Shown here piece by piece: positions 18,723 to 27,342 of a stretch of 64,000 bases of DNA. Origin of the DNA: Pseudoalteromonas undina (GTDB taxonomy: Bacteria; Pseudomonadota; Gammaproteobacteria; Enterobacterales; Alteromonadaceae); contig NZ_AHCF03000003.1 in assembly GCF_000238275.3 (NCBI RefSeq), positions 1,364,001 to 1,428,000 of the forward strand, in the 5' to 3' direction. Each line of letters opens with the position of its first letter. Positions within the stretch are counted from its first letter, which is position 1. The notes below the pieces were generated by a model. It was not told where the DNA came from, searched no databases, and saw only the letters and a program-made list of their open reading frames with translations. The position numbers and the translations under genes are program-made.

Positions 18723-18752
18723 GAATCTTTATTGTGTGTGAAGATGTTGTCA
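18723..18752 (+). repeat. 30-nt element, copy 3 of 3
   Basis: The same 30 nt as copies 1 and 2, starting 137 bp after copy 2. The downstream sequence then diverges completely, yet another hairpin with a T-run follows within 10 nt. The conserved block is therefore joined to two different terminator types. Confidence 0.85.
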
Positions 18753-18760
18753 ATTGAAAT

Positions 18761-18796
18761 GCAGCGACCTTTTTTAAGTATCGCTGCTTTTTTTTT
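18761..18796 (+). terminator. Hairpin and T-run after element copy 3
   Basis: GCAGCGA (18761-18767) pairs with TCGCTGC (18781-18787), and nine T residues follow on the plus strand. On the minus strand no T-run follows, so the structure reads best as a plus-strand terminator rather than the end of the minus-strand msr gene. Confidence 0.75.
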
Positions 18797-18825
18797 GCTT
18801 AAAATTTGCCTATTTGCTAATTAGC

Positions 18826-20133
18826 TTAAACATCATCTGATCTGTTTATTTCCTCACGAGCAACAAATTCTAATACAGTGGCATTAATACAATATCTATC
18901 TTGACCATTTGGCCCTTCAGCCGGGAATAAATGCCCTAAATGAATCCCGGTACTTTTAGATTTAAGCTCAATACGTTGCATTCCCCAACTGTTATCTTCA
19001 TGCTGCGTTACGCTGTCTTTTACAGGGTGTGTAAACGACAACCAGCCAGTACCCGAATTAAATCTGTCGCGGGTATCAAACAAGGGTTCACCACTGAGTT
19101 TATCGATAAAAATGCCATCGGGGGTGTTTTTAAAAATAGCGTATTCTTTGCAATATGGGCTGTCGGTTTTAGCGTTAAACGCTACTTTATAAGCTTCACT
19201 GTCACCGAGTTTAAATGCACCTAGCGCTTTATAAAACAGCTCGGCATCCATATAACCTTGGCGAGAATACACTTCTACTCCATCTTCTAAAAATAGTATG
19301 GTGGGTGTAGCCCAAGTTGCACTTTTGATAGTTAAGCCGCTAAGCTGATCAGCATGGCGAAATGTCATTGGTATTGTGCCTTTGTAGTCATTGGCTACCG
19401 CCGCTTTAAACTTTTCACAGTAAGGGCAGTAATCGCGAGAGTCTAAAATAACAATTTGTTTGCCAGTCAACAATGCAGTGTTATCAACCTGCTGCTTTTC
19501 GTCTTGACTAAAAACAACACCGGTTGAATGGTCTGGGCAATAACCGTTTGGATTTTTTTCAAGGTAATTTTGATGATACTCTTCAGCAGAATAAAATTGC
19601 TCTAATGGCTTAATTTGTGTAGCTATTGTTCCATAACCTGCTTTGGTGAGTAACTGCTGGTACTGCTGTGTTACCGCAAGCGCGGTGTTTGCTTGCTCGT
19701 CACTTGTAGTTAAAATAATAGAGCGATATTGTGTGCCTACATCATTACCTTGGCGGTTTTTTTGAGTCGGATCGTGGCTTTCGTAATAATTTTGCAGCAG
19801 CTCTTTTGCCGAAATAATATTGCTATTAAATGTAACCTGCACCACTTCAGCGTAGTTATCTTCATCAAAGCGACGCGATAGCTTAGTTATATTCCTGTAG
19901 GTTGGTTTAAACCCATGCCCATCGGCATAGCCCGACTCTGCATCGAGTACTCCATTAAGTGCTTCATAGCGTTTTTCTGCCCCCCAAAAACAACCCGAGC
20001 CAAGCACTAGCTTTTCTACATGCATGGTGGCATTTAAATCACTGGATTTAGTTACCTCATCTGACGAGATAGCGCTCATCGTACTTAGTAATCCCGACAT
20101 AGCAAATGTAGCTAATATTAACCCCTTAAACAT
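18826..20133 (-). CDS. Exported methionine sulfoxide reductase fusion: MsrA - thioredoxin-like - MsrB
   Basis: This 435-residue protein has a signal peptide (about 1-22) and three parts. MsrA covers about 38-205, with the catalytic Cys48 in GSGCFWGAEKR and a probable resolving cysteine in NGYCPDH (Cys199). A thioredoxin-like segment covers about 220-310, with CPYC at 236-239. MsrB covers about 315-430, with GTGW, HLGHLFP and the catalytic Cys415 in RYCINA. It would repair oxidised methionines in the periplasm. The zinc CxxC pairs of many MsrB proteins are absent. The order differs from Neisseria PilB, where thioredoxin comes first. AGAGGT precedes the ATG. A MITE lies 27 bp upstream. Confidence 0.85.
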   Translation of the reverse strand: MFKGLILATFAMSGLLSTMSAISSDEVTKSSDLNATMHVEKLVLGSGCFWGAEKRYEALNGVLDAESGYADGHGFKPTYRNITKLSRRFDEDNYAEVVQVTFNSNIISAKELLQNYYESHDPTQKNRQGNDVGTQYRSIILTTSDEQANTALAVTQQYQQLLTKAGYGTIATQIKPLEQFYSAEEYHQNYLEKNPNGYCPDHSTGVVFSQDEKQQVDNTALLTGKQIVILDSRDYCPYCEKFKAAVANDYKGTIPMTFRHADQLSGLTIKSATWATPTILFLEDGVEVYSRQGYMDAELFYKALGAFKLGDSEAYKVAFNAKTDSPYCKEYAIFKNTPDGIFIDKLSGEPLFDTRDRFNSGTGWLSFTHPVKDSVTQHEDNSWGMQRIELKSKSTGIHLGHLFPAEGPNGQDRYCINATVLEFVAREEINRSDDV

Positions 20134-20160
20134 ACGATTACCTCTTAGTTTTAGTTACTC

Positions 20161-20474
20161 TAGGGTCTGTTGACCTTCCAAGGTTAAATTTGCAGCAGTC
20201 TGTTTGGTGTTTAGGCAAGGCATAGCCTATGTAGTGTGGTTATTCCCCATAAATAGGCGATAACGCAGCATCAATGCCAAACAGGCGCTGCCCGAAGGGT
20301 TCTGCCTAGGAGCGATTTACCCTTTGTTGCCTACATGGATGTAGGTAAGGGGCGTGAGCAGGACGCGGAAGCTTTGCTCGGTTTTTACTTAGCCCACTAG
20401 GTTCCAAAACTCGCGCCGCGATTAAACCGCTCCTAGTTTGAACAATTTTAATCCGCAAAGGTCAACAGACCCTA
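20161..20474. mobile_element. MITE-like element with 17-bp terminal inverted repeats and TA flanks
   Basis: TAGGGTCTGTTGACCTT (20161-20177) is the exact reverse complement of AAGGTCAACAGACCCTA (20458-20474). The outer TA on each side can be read as a TA target duplication, as made by IS630/Tc1-type transposases, which leaves a 310-bp element. There is no transposase ORF. Inside are further inverted repeats, including CCTACAT/ATGTAGG and CTAGGAGCG/CGCTCCTAG. It lies between the divergent msr and pxpB genes. Confidence 0.8.
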
Positions 20475-20623
20475 AAGCAGACCTGTAAACTCAACAATTA
20501 ATTTCACACACAACAAAACTTTACGAATGAGGGAGTTTATTCGATCCGAGCTTGTCTATTAATATCGTAATAGTACAACGACTGTGATAGCTTAAATGTA
20601 ATTAATATTAATGAGTTATCGAT

Positions 20624-21283
20624 ATGAGCATGATTCCTAGTATAAAAATTTTAACGAACTCTAGCCTGCTTTTTGATGTTTCTCACTACAGCGAACCACA
20701 CATACTTGCAACGCAAAAAAAGCTTTGGGCACTCGCCCAACACTGTAAAAACAGCAATGAATTTATCGATTTGGTACCAGCTATGAACTCGTTAACTTTG
20801 TATTTAAAGTCCTCAGAAATGCTTAATAAATGGTACAACACCTTAGCTAAGTTATGGGATGAAGTGGATGATTACCCGTTTGATAGCCAGCACCACCAAA
20901 TTAATACCTACTACCAAGGTGAAGATTTAGATTACGTAGCTAACTATCATCAACTCACAATTGATGAAGTGATTAACTTACATAGTAAAGAGTTATATCA
21001 CGTTCTATTTTTAGGCTTTGTTCCCGGTTTTCCTTATTTACATGGGCTCAACTCACGGTTATTTACCCCAAGGCGCGATAACCCGCGAGTGAGTGTACCT
21101 AAAGGCGCAATTGCTATTGGAGCAGATCAAACTGGTATTTACCCTGAAGATTCGCCAGGTGGTTGGCATATTATAGCTCACACTGATGTCTGCTTATTTG
21201 ATTCTAAAGCGGCTAATCCTTGCTTATTTAAACCTGGCGATACCATAGAGTTTGTGCCTGTAAAAGGAGTAAGCAATGATTAA
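20624..21283 (+). CDS. pxpB: 5-oxoprolinase subunit B
   Basis: The 219-residue PxpB (KipI-family) subunit of the ATP-dependent prokaryotic 5-oxoprolinase, which opens 5-oxoproline to glutamate. Family segments are visible: FLGFVPGFPYLHGL, TPRRDNPRVSVPKGAIAIG and SPGGWHIIAHT. The ribosome binding site is weak; an ATG two codons later (20630) is an alternative start. It overlaps pxpC by 8 bp. The third subunit, PxpA (LamB/YcsF family), is not adjacent and not in the window. Confidence 0.88.
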   Translation: MSMIPSIKILTNSSLLFDVSHYSEPHILATQKKLWALAQHCKNSNEFIDLVPAMNSLTLYLKSSEMLNKWYNTLAKLWDEVDDYPFDSQHHQINTYYQGEDLDYVANYHQLTIDEVINLHSKELYHVLFLGFVPGFPYLHGLNSRLFTPRRDNPRVSVPKGAIAIGADQTGIYPEDSPGGWHIIAHTDVCLFDSKAANPCLFKPGDTIEFVPVKGVSND

Positions 21284-22214
21284 AGTAATCAAGAGAGGTA
21301 TTCAACTAACAATCCAAGATTTAGGCCGTGTGGGTTTTCGACATTTAGGGGTAAGCCGCTCAGGCAGCCTTGATACCTATGCACACATTATTGCGAACCG
21401 TTTATTAAATAACACCGACAACGCTGCCGTGCTGGAATTAACCGTGGGTTTATGCGAACTGCAATTTCAGTGTGATACCGTTATTGCCCTTCATGGAGCC
21501 GACCTCAAAGCAACCCTTGATGGACACCCACTTTATCCAGGCTGGAGTTACCCAATAAAAGCAATGCAAACACTTAAATTTGCAACTGGCCGTGGTGGCT
21601 CCCGTGCTTATATTGCAGTAAAAGGCGGTATTGAATGCCCAGAGGTTATGGGTTCTAAATCTACCGATTTAGGGGCAGCCATTGGAGGCTTTAATGGCCG
21701 TGCACTGCAAAGTGGCGATGTGGTAGCCATAAGTCCTTATACTAAACCTTGGTTATGTAATAAGGGCGCCCTTACCCCGCCAAAACGTAATATTATCCGT
21801 TTACATGTTGGTCCTCATTATGAGCTACTAACACCCGAGTGCATTAATGCTTTTTGTGATACCGCATTTACTATTAATCCAAATAGTAATCGTATGGGCG
21901 TACGCCTAGACCATAAAAATGCTGATATTATGCAACATACACTTTCATTGCCCTCTGTAGCCGTAGCACCTGGGAGCATACAGCTTCCACCTGATGGCAA
22001 TCCTATAGTGTTATTAAATGACGGGCAAACAACGGGGGGTTATCCTTTAATAGCGCATGTGATAGAAGCCGACTTACATCAGTTTGCACAATTTAGAACT
22101 GCCGATCCAATCACCTTTGAATTTGTATCACTTGAGCAAGCAAATGCTGCAAAAAATAAGCTCGATGCTCACCTAGCACAACTTAAGCTGAGTTTAAGCC
22201 GCTACTGGGATTAA
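21276..22214 (+). CDS. pxpC: 5-oxoprolinase subunit C
   Basis: The 312-residue PxpC (KipA/biotin-dependent carboxyltransferase-like) subunit. Landmarks are TIQDLGRVGFRHLGVSRSG near the N-terminus, YIAVKGGI, RMGVRLD and LNDGQTTGGYP. The AAGGAG inside the end of pxpB serves as ribosome binding site, and the 8-bp overlap implies coupling. Together with PxpB it forms two of the three subunits of the enzyme. Confidence 0.88.
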   Translation: MIKVIKRGIQLTIQDLGRVGFRHLGVSRSGSLDTYAHIIANRLLNNTDNAAVLELTVGLCELQFQCDTVIALHGADLKATLDGHPLYPGWSYPIKAMQTLKFATGRGGSRAYIAVKGGIECPEVMGSKSTDLGAAIGGFNGRALQSGDVVAISPYTKPWLCNKGALTPPKRNIIRLHVGPHYELLTPECINAFCDTAFTINPNSNRMGVRLDHKNADIMQHTLSLPSVAVAPGSIQLPPDGNPIVLLNDGQTTGGYPLIAHVIEADLHQFAQFRTADPITFEFVSLEQANAAKNKLDAHLAQLKLSLSRYWD

Positions 22215-22276
22215 TTAATAGTGCACTCACGCTCACTCACTGAGTAACTCAACCGCTATTTATTTATTTTTCGCTT

Positions 22277-22293
22277 TGCACTTTCTTGGTGCA
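22277..22293. promoter_or_regulatory. NtrC-like site 1 upstream of asnB
   Basis: TGCACT-TTCTT-GGTGCA matches the NtrC enhancer consensus TGCACC-N5-GGTGCA at 11 of 12 arm positions. It lies about 220 bp upstream of the predicted asnB transcription start. Confidence 0.6.
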
Positions 22294-22379
22294 AGGCGAA
22301 CTAATTGTTGCAATTTAATTTAACTTTAATGTAATTTTAAATTAAAAATTGCACATTGCATTTTAATCTCCTTGCCAAT

Positions 22380-22396
22380 ATCACCACATTGGTGCA
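22380..22396. promoter_or_regulatory. NtrC-like site 2 upstream of asnB
   Basis: ATCACC-ACATT-GGTGCA matches the same consensus at 10 of 12 arm positions. It lies about 115 bp upstream of the predicted start, a normal enhancer distance. A third half-site (GGTGCA, 22411-22416) follows. Confidence 0.6.
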
Positions 22397-22477
22397 ACGC
22401 CAATTTATTTGGTGCATAAATTATTCTTATTATTTTAAAAAAGCCGTGTGACTTAGGTATTTATTTCTGATAAAACA

Positions 22478-22493
22478 AGGTTAGTCTTTAGCA
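22478..22493 (+). promoter_or_regulatory. Candidate sigma-54 promoter of asnB
   Basis: GG (22479-22480) and GC (22491-22492) are spaced exactly 10 bp apart in AGGTTAGTCTTTAGCA, the invariant -24/-12 feature of sigma-54 promoters. The rest matches TGGCAC-N5-TTGCA only partly. It would start RNA near 22504, about 30 nt before the asnB ATG. The support comes mainly from the paired NtrC-like sites upstream. Confidence 0.45.
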
Positions 22494-22534
22494 AACTCGC
22501 TATCGTAGGCACTTAATAGGAATGAGGAAAAATT

Positions 22535-24202
22535 ATGTGTTCAATATTCGGCGTACTCGATATTAAATCGGATCCCAGCCAGTTACGCGCTCAGGCAATC
22601 GAAATGTCCAAACTGCTTCGCCACCGCGGGCCTGATTGGTCAGGGGTGTATTCATCAGACAAAGCAATTTTAGTGCACGAACGCTTAGCAATAGTTGGCG
22701 TATCAAGCGGTGCGCAACCATTATACAACCCAGAAAAAACGCATATTTTAGCGGTAAATGGCGAAATTTATAACCACAAAGAGCTTGCCGCTAATTTAGA
22801 AGTCGAGTTTGATTTTCAAACCCAGTCAGATTGTGAAGTTATTTTAGCCCTGTATAAACAAAAAGGGCCTGCATTTTTAGATGACTTAAATGGTATTTTT
22901 GCCTTTTGTTTATATGATGAAGAGCAAGACGCTTACCTAATTGGTCGCGACCACATTGGTATTATTCCACTGTATACAGGCCACGACGAGCATGGCAACT
23001 TTTATGTAGCATCAGAGCTAAAAGCGCTTTCACCTATTTGTAAACATATTGAGGAGTTCCCACCGGGGCATTACCTTTACAGCAAAGACGGTAAATTAAC
23101 ACCTTACTACCAACGTGATTGGCAAAGCTACGACGCAGTTAAGAACAACGATGCCAAGGCAGAAGATGTAAAAGATGCTCTAGAAGCCGCGGTAAAACGC
23201 CAACTAATGTGTGACGTACCCTACGGTGTATTACTATCTGGTGGATTAGATTCGTCGGTTATTTCAGCTATTACTCAACATTTTGCCGCAAAACGTATTG
23301 AAGACAACGATGAAAGTGATGCTTGGTGGCCTAAACTGCATTCGTTTTCAGTGGGTTTAGAAGGCTCACCCGATTTAGCTGCAGCGCAAAAAGTGGCTGA
23401 TATGATAGGCACTATTCACCACCCTATTATTTTTACTATTCAACAAGGTATTGATGCTCTTAAAGAAGTGATTTATCACATTGAAACCTATGATGTAACT
23501 ACTATTCGTGCCTCAACCCCTATGTACTTAATGGCACGCCAAATCAAAGCTATGGGCATTAAAATGGTGCTTTCAGGTGAAGGAGCCGATGAATTATTTG
23601 GTGGTTATTTATATTTTCATAAAGCACCCAATGCACAAGAGTTTCATGAAGAGCTAAACCGTAAAGTATCAAAACTGCATATGTTTGATTGCTTACGTGC
23701 TAATAAATCAATGGCTGCCTGGGGTGTTGAAGCACGCGTGCCATTTTTAGATAAAGAATTTGTTGATGTGGCAATGCGCATCAACCCAGAAGCTAAAATG
23801 TGTAAAGACGGAAAAATTGAAAAACATATTTTGCGTGCTGGCTTCGATGGCTACCTACCAGACGAAGTGTTATGGCGTCAAAAAGAACAATTCTCTGATG
23901 GTGTTGGCTACAGCTGGATAGACACCTTAAAAGAATTTGTAAATGAGCAAGTAACAGATCAAGAACTAGCGAATGCTAAATTTAAATACCCAATTAACAC
24001 GCCAGATTCAAAAGAAGCGTATTTTTACCGCCGTATTTTTGAATCGCACTTCCCGGGCGATGCCTCTGCTAACTGTGTACCACATGGTAAATCAGTAGCG
24101 TGTTCAACCCCCGAAGCACTGGCTTGGGATGCATCATTTCAAAACAATGCAGATCCATCTGGACGCGCCTCAGGCGTTCACAATGAAGCATATAAAAAAT
24201 AG
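22535..24202 (+). CDS. asnB: Asparagine synthase B (glutamine-hydrolysing)
   Basis: A 555-residue enzyme that makes asparagine from aspartate, glutamine and ATP. The glutaminase nucleophile Cys2 is in MCSIFGV. The N-terminal class II amidotransferase domain covers about 2-190 (LRHRGPDWSG, NGEIYNH). The C-terminal PP-loop ATPase has LLSGGLDSSVIS near residues 230-242 and LSGEGADELFGGY. Length agrees with E. coli AsnB (554). GAGG lies 7 nt before the ATG. The upstream region carries NtrC-like sites, suggesting nitrogen control. The start is unambiguous because Cys2 must be exposed. Confidence 0.96.
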   Translation: MCSIFGVLDIKSDPSQLRAQAIEMSKLLRHRGPDWSGVYSSDKAILVHERLAIVGVSSGAQPLYNPEKTHILAVNGEIYNHKELAANLEVEFDFQTQSDCEVILALYKQKGPAFLDDLNGIFAFCLYDEEQDAYLIGRDHIGIIPLYTGHDEHGNFYVASELKALSPICKHIEEFPPGHYLYSKDGKLTPYYQRDWQSYDAVKNNDAKAEDVKDALEAAVKRQLMCDVPYGVLLSGGLDSSVISAITQHFAAKRIEDNDESDAWWPKLHSFSVGLEGSPDLAAAQKVADMIGTIHHPIIFTIQQGIDALKEVIYHIETYDVTTIRASTPMYLMARQIKAMGIKMVLSGEGADELFGGYLYFHKAPNAQEFHEELNRKVSKLHMFDCLRANKSMAAWGVEARVPFLDKEFVDVAMRINPEAKMCKDGKIEKHILRAGFDGYLPDEVLWRQKEQFSDGVGYSWIDTLKEFVNEQVTDQELANAKFKYPINTPDSKEAYFYRRIFESHFPGDASANCVPHGKSVACSTPEALAWDASFQNNADPSGRASGVHNEAYKK

Positions 24203-24218
24203 TTACCCCCCTATCTAC

Positions 24219-24247
24219 GCTGCAGCTTAAAAACTGCAGCTTTTCTT
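24219..24247 (+). terminator. Terminator after asnB
   Basis: GCTGCAG (24219-24225) and CTGCAGC (24234-24240) form a 7-bp stem followed by TTTTCTT, 17 bp after the asnB stop. Confidence 0.75.
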
Positions 24248-24979
24248 CGCTGTCTTAATGAATAATTTCTTGAAATTTTATTCCACTAAAAGAATTAAAT
24301 GAGAAATCAAAACCATTCAATTTAATCATTTATGTTTAATCACTGTTATTTGTCACTTCTTTACAAGCGCAGCGTTTCTTTGCCATTTTTGTAAATTAAA
24401 TCGCAAAGGTGAAATAAACCTTTGACCAATTTAGTTTAAACAGTAAGATTTAGTCGCTTTTTATAAAAACTATTTCAATCTCGCTTTTTCATTAACCTCA
24501 TGAACAATATCTATCTAGCTCATTATCCCAAATCATAAAAACATAGTTAAAATGTCATTAAAAAATCATTTAATAAATGAATAGTGATTTTAAAACGCTG
24601 ACTTAGTTTTTTACGTATTCAATAGCGTTTTTTTAGTTATTTACTTGTCTGATTAGGCCGAATATTCATTCACTTAGCTTTGCATTCAATGCTATATACG
24701 ACTATAAAATAATTAGCTGACACATTAGTTATCATTTGTTCAGCTGCCAGATATGTACAATAAAAAGACAAAAGTAGCTTAAAGTTTTGCCAAAGTGTTA
24801 AATCTTTTGCATTTAATATTTAACTCCCCTATTAGTAAAGGTATGATGGGCAATTAAATTAGTTAGTCTTCTAACTATTCGTGTTATTAGCTTTAGTTAT
24901 AAATCTAATAAGACGAATACAGTGAACTATAAAAAACTGGCATTAAGCCAACCTGTTTCATTAACCAATGAGGTATTGC
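24248..24979. other. Long AT-rich intergenic region upstream of the BCCT transporter
   Basis: About 730 bp with no gene that I can support. The one ordered feature is the inverted repeat AGTTAG-TCTT-CTAACT (24861-24876), about 105 bp upstream of the transporter start, which could be an operator. The length and AT-richness would suit an osmotically regulated promoter, but no factor-specific site is recognised. Confidence 0.4.
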
Positions 24980-26560
24980 ATGAGCGAGAATCATGACAAG
25001 TACAGTATTGATAATACGGACTACACCGTAGGTCAAGACAACGTACAAAAGTGGGGATTTGATATACATAACCCTGTATTCGGGATCAGTGCAGGGTTAA
25101 TAGCACTTTTTTTAATCGCCGTACTAGTATCAGATGCCGAAGTAGCTAAAACAACACTAAATGGTATCAAAACCGATATTATTAATAATTTTGACGGCTT
25201 ATTTATGTGGGCTGCCAACTTCTTTGTTATTTTTTGTTTAGTTTTAATTTTTTCACCATATGGCAATATCCGCTTAGGCGGTGACGATGCTAAACCATCG
25301 CATTCTCGTATTTCTTGGCTGGCAATGTTATTTGCTGCAGGTATGGGTATTGGCTTAATGTTCTGGGGGGTTGCTGAACCAGTTGCATACTACACTGGTT
25401 GGTATGAAACGCCGCTCAATGTAACAGCTAACACACCAGAAGCCGCGAAAATGGCAATGGGTGCTACTATGTTCCATTGGGGTCTTCACCCTTGGGCAAT
25501 TTATGCTGTAGTTGCGCTTTCGTTAGCATTTTTTACTTACAATAAAGGCTTACCTCTTTCTATTCGTTCGATTTTTTACCCAATTTTAGGTGATAAAGCG
25601 TGGGGGTGGCCTGGTCACATAATTGATATTTTAGCTGTATTAGCAACCTTATTTGGTTTAGCAACGTCACTTGGGCTAGGTGCACAACAAGCTTCTGCCG
25701 GTATTAATCATGTGTTTGGTTTTGAAGGTGGCGTAGGTTCACAAATTCTGGTTATTACAGGTGTTACATTACTAGCAGTCGTCTCTGTTATTAGAGGCAT
25801 TGATGGCGGCGTTAAATTACTTAGTAACGTAAATATGCTCATTGCTTTAGTATTACTAGTATTTGTATGTTTAGTTGGTTTTGCGGTCTCTATGGGTAAT
25901 ATCCCTAACACGGTAATGGGGTATGTAGAGAACATTATTCCATTGAGTAACCCACATGGACGTGAAGATGAAACATGGATGCATGGTTGGACAGTATTCT
26001 ACTGGGCTTGGTGGATTTCATGGTCACCGTTTGTAGGTATGTTTATTGCGCGTGTTTCGCGTGGTCGTACAATCCGTGAATTTTTAACCGCGGTATTACT
26101 TATTCCAACAGCGGTTACTATCCTGTGGATGTCTATCTATGGTGGCATCGCAATTGACCAAGTAGTTAATGGTATTGGTGCTCTTGGGACTGACGGTCTA
26201 ACAAGTGTCCCTATGGCGATGTTCCAAATGCTTGATGAAATGCCAATGGCGAGTGTGCTTTCTTTCATTGCTATTGTATTAGTACTGGTATTCTTTATTA
26301 CTTCTTCTGATTCAGGATCACTTGTAATTGATTCAATCACAGCAGGTGGCAAAATTGATGCTCCGGTACCACAGCGTATTTTTTGGGCTACTGTTGAGGG
26401 CGCAATTGCTGCTGCATTACTTTGGATTGGTGGTACTCAAGCGATTGAAGCACTACAAGCAGGGGCTATTTCAACCGGTCTACCGTTTACCATTGTTTTG
26501 CTATTAATGTGTGTAAGCTTAATTTTAGGTTTACGAACTGAGCCTCGCCCAGTTAAATAA
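24980..26560 (+). CDS. BCCT-family transporter (betaine/choline/carnitine type)
   Basis: A 526-residue inner-membrane protein with about 12 hydrophobic segments. The family signatures GMGIGLMFWGVAEP and the tryptophan-rich WAWWISWSPFVGMF are present, followed by RVSRGRTIREF. It probably imports a quaternary-ammonium osmolyte such as glycine betaine with Na+ or H+; the substrate cannot be fixed. The frame opens at 24968, but GAGG lies 6 nt before the ATG at 24980, which is therefore preferred. The C-terminal cytoplasmic tail is short, so osmosensing by a BetP-like tail is unlikely. It is transcribed alone, between a long regulatory region and a terminator. Confidence 0.9.
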   Translation: MSENHDKYSIDNTDYTVGQDNVQKWGFDIHNPVFGISAGLIALFLIAVLVSDAEVAKTTLNGIKTDIINNFDGLFMWAANFFVIFCLVLIFSPYGNIRLGGDDAKPSHSRISWLAMLFAAGMGIGLMFWGVAEPVAYYTGWYETPLNVTANTPEAAKMAMGATMFHWGLHPWAIYAVVALSLAFFTYNKGLPLSIRSIFYPILGDKAWGWPGHIIDILAVLATLFGLATSLGLGAQQASAGINHVFGFEGGVGSQILVITGVTLLAVVSVIRGIDGGVKLLSNVNMLIALVLLVFVCLVGFAVSMGNIPNTVMGYVENIIPLSNPHGREDETWMHGWTVFYWAWWISWSPFVGMFIARVSRGRTIREFLTAVLLIPTAVTILWMSIYGGIAIDQVVNGIGALGTDGLTSVPMAMFQMLDEMPMASVLSFIAIVLVLVFFITSSDSGSLVIDSITAGGKIDAPVPQRIFWATVEGAIAAALLWIGGTQAIEALQAGAISTGLPFTIVLLLMCVSLILGLRTEPRPVK

Positions 26561-26571
26561 TACCCTACATT

Positions 26572-26602
26572 AAAAAACGCCGCTAATTGCGGCGTTTTTT
26601 TT
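26572..26602 (+). terminator. Terminator after the BCCT transporter
   Basis: AAAAAACGCCGC (26572-26583) pairs with GCGGCGTTTTTT (26589-26600) around TAATT, and the T-run continues. With A residues on the other side it may also act for the minus-strand exonuclease gene ending at 26638. Confidence 0.92.
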
Positions 26603-26637
26603 ACTCTATTTTTCCTATAATATTTTATAACGTTTCG

Positions 26638-27339
26638 CTAAAGCCAAATTTCACTCAGTGGCGTATCTAACCGATAATGATAACTCAGCTGAGCTTGCAG
26701 TAATTCTGCGGTGGCTAAAGCGTCAGTCAGTGCATTATGGTTTTGATACAATGGCAAGGAATAACGCTCCCTTGTATCACTTAACCGTAATGAACCTAGT
26801 TTTTTATTAAATAGCCTACCTAGTAGCCCTTGACGCGCTCTAAGCGCTCGCCTTTCAATTTCCATAGTGTCGACTAAAGCAAATTCAATACCTTCTTTTA
26901 TACGTGTGAGCAGCGCATTATAAAAAAAGTGGCGCTCAATGGCAGCATAATGCACCACCACCACTTTCCCTTTAAGTGCATCAAGAAGTGGGGCTAAAAT
27001 TCGATTGAGGTCGGGAGCTTCGTCCACTTCTGAGTGGGTAATACCATGGATAACAATCGACTCTTCACTCAAATCTCGTCGTGGTTGTACTACCCAGTGA
27101 CGGCTCTCTTTACAGTAAATACGATTAACATTGAAAGGCACTAACCCAACACTAACAATATCATCGGTATTAGCGTCCAGACCTGTTGTTTCAAAATCTA
27201 GCGCCACAAAAGGTACGTCTTTAAGCGGAGCAGTCTGATTGGTAAATGCCTGCTTATAAAACTCCTTAAGCAACGAGTTTTGCGCACTATGTAAAAGCTG
27301 TTCGTAACGACGTGGCCAATCTAACGGTGATTTAGCCAT
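26638..27339 (-). CDS. DnaQ-like DEDDh 3'-5' exonuclease
   Basis: A 233-residue protein with an exonuclease domain at about 40-215. Motif I is ALDFETTGLD (Asp48, Glu50). Motif II reads VVVHYAAIERHFF, with Glu where the usual Asp stands. Motif III is HNALTDALATAELL. It resembles the DNA polymerase III epsilon-like group but is not the replicative DnaQ. It starts 3 bp after the stop of the cNMP/CBS/nucleotidyltransferase gene, so the two are surely co-transcribed and probably share one function, perhaps nucleotide or RNA turnover. Confidence 0.85.
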   Translation of the reverse strand: MAKSPLDWPRRYEQLLHSAQNSLLKEFYKQAFTNQTAPLKDVPFVALDFETTGLDANTDDIVSVGLVPFNVNRIYCKESRHWVVQPRRDLSEESIVIHGITHSEVDEAPDLNRILAPLLDALKGKVVVVHYAAIERHFFYNALLTRIKEGIEFALVDTMEIERRALRARQGLLGRLFNKKLGSLRLSDTRERYSLPLYQNHNALTDALATAELLQAQLSYHYRLDTPLSEIWL

Positions 27340-27342
27340 AAC

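Noticed and set aside
18476..18752. Three direct repeats as a CRISPR array
   Set aside because: Spacing is 110 and 137 bp, the intervening DNA is partly conserved and contains terminators, and there are no cas genes.
18761..18796. Hairpin read as terminator of the minus-strand msr gene
   Set aside because: The T-run is on the plus-strand side only; on the minus strand the sequence after the stem is ATTTCAATTG.
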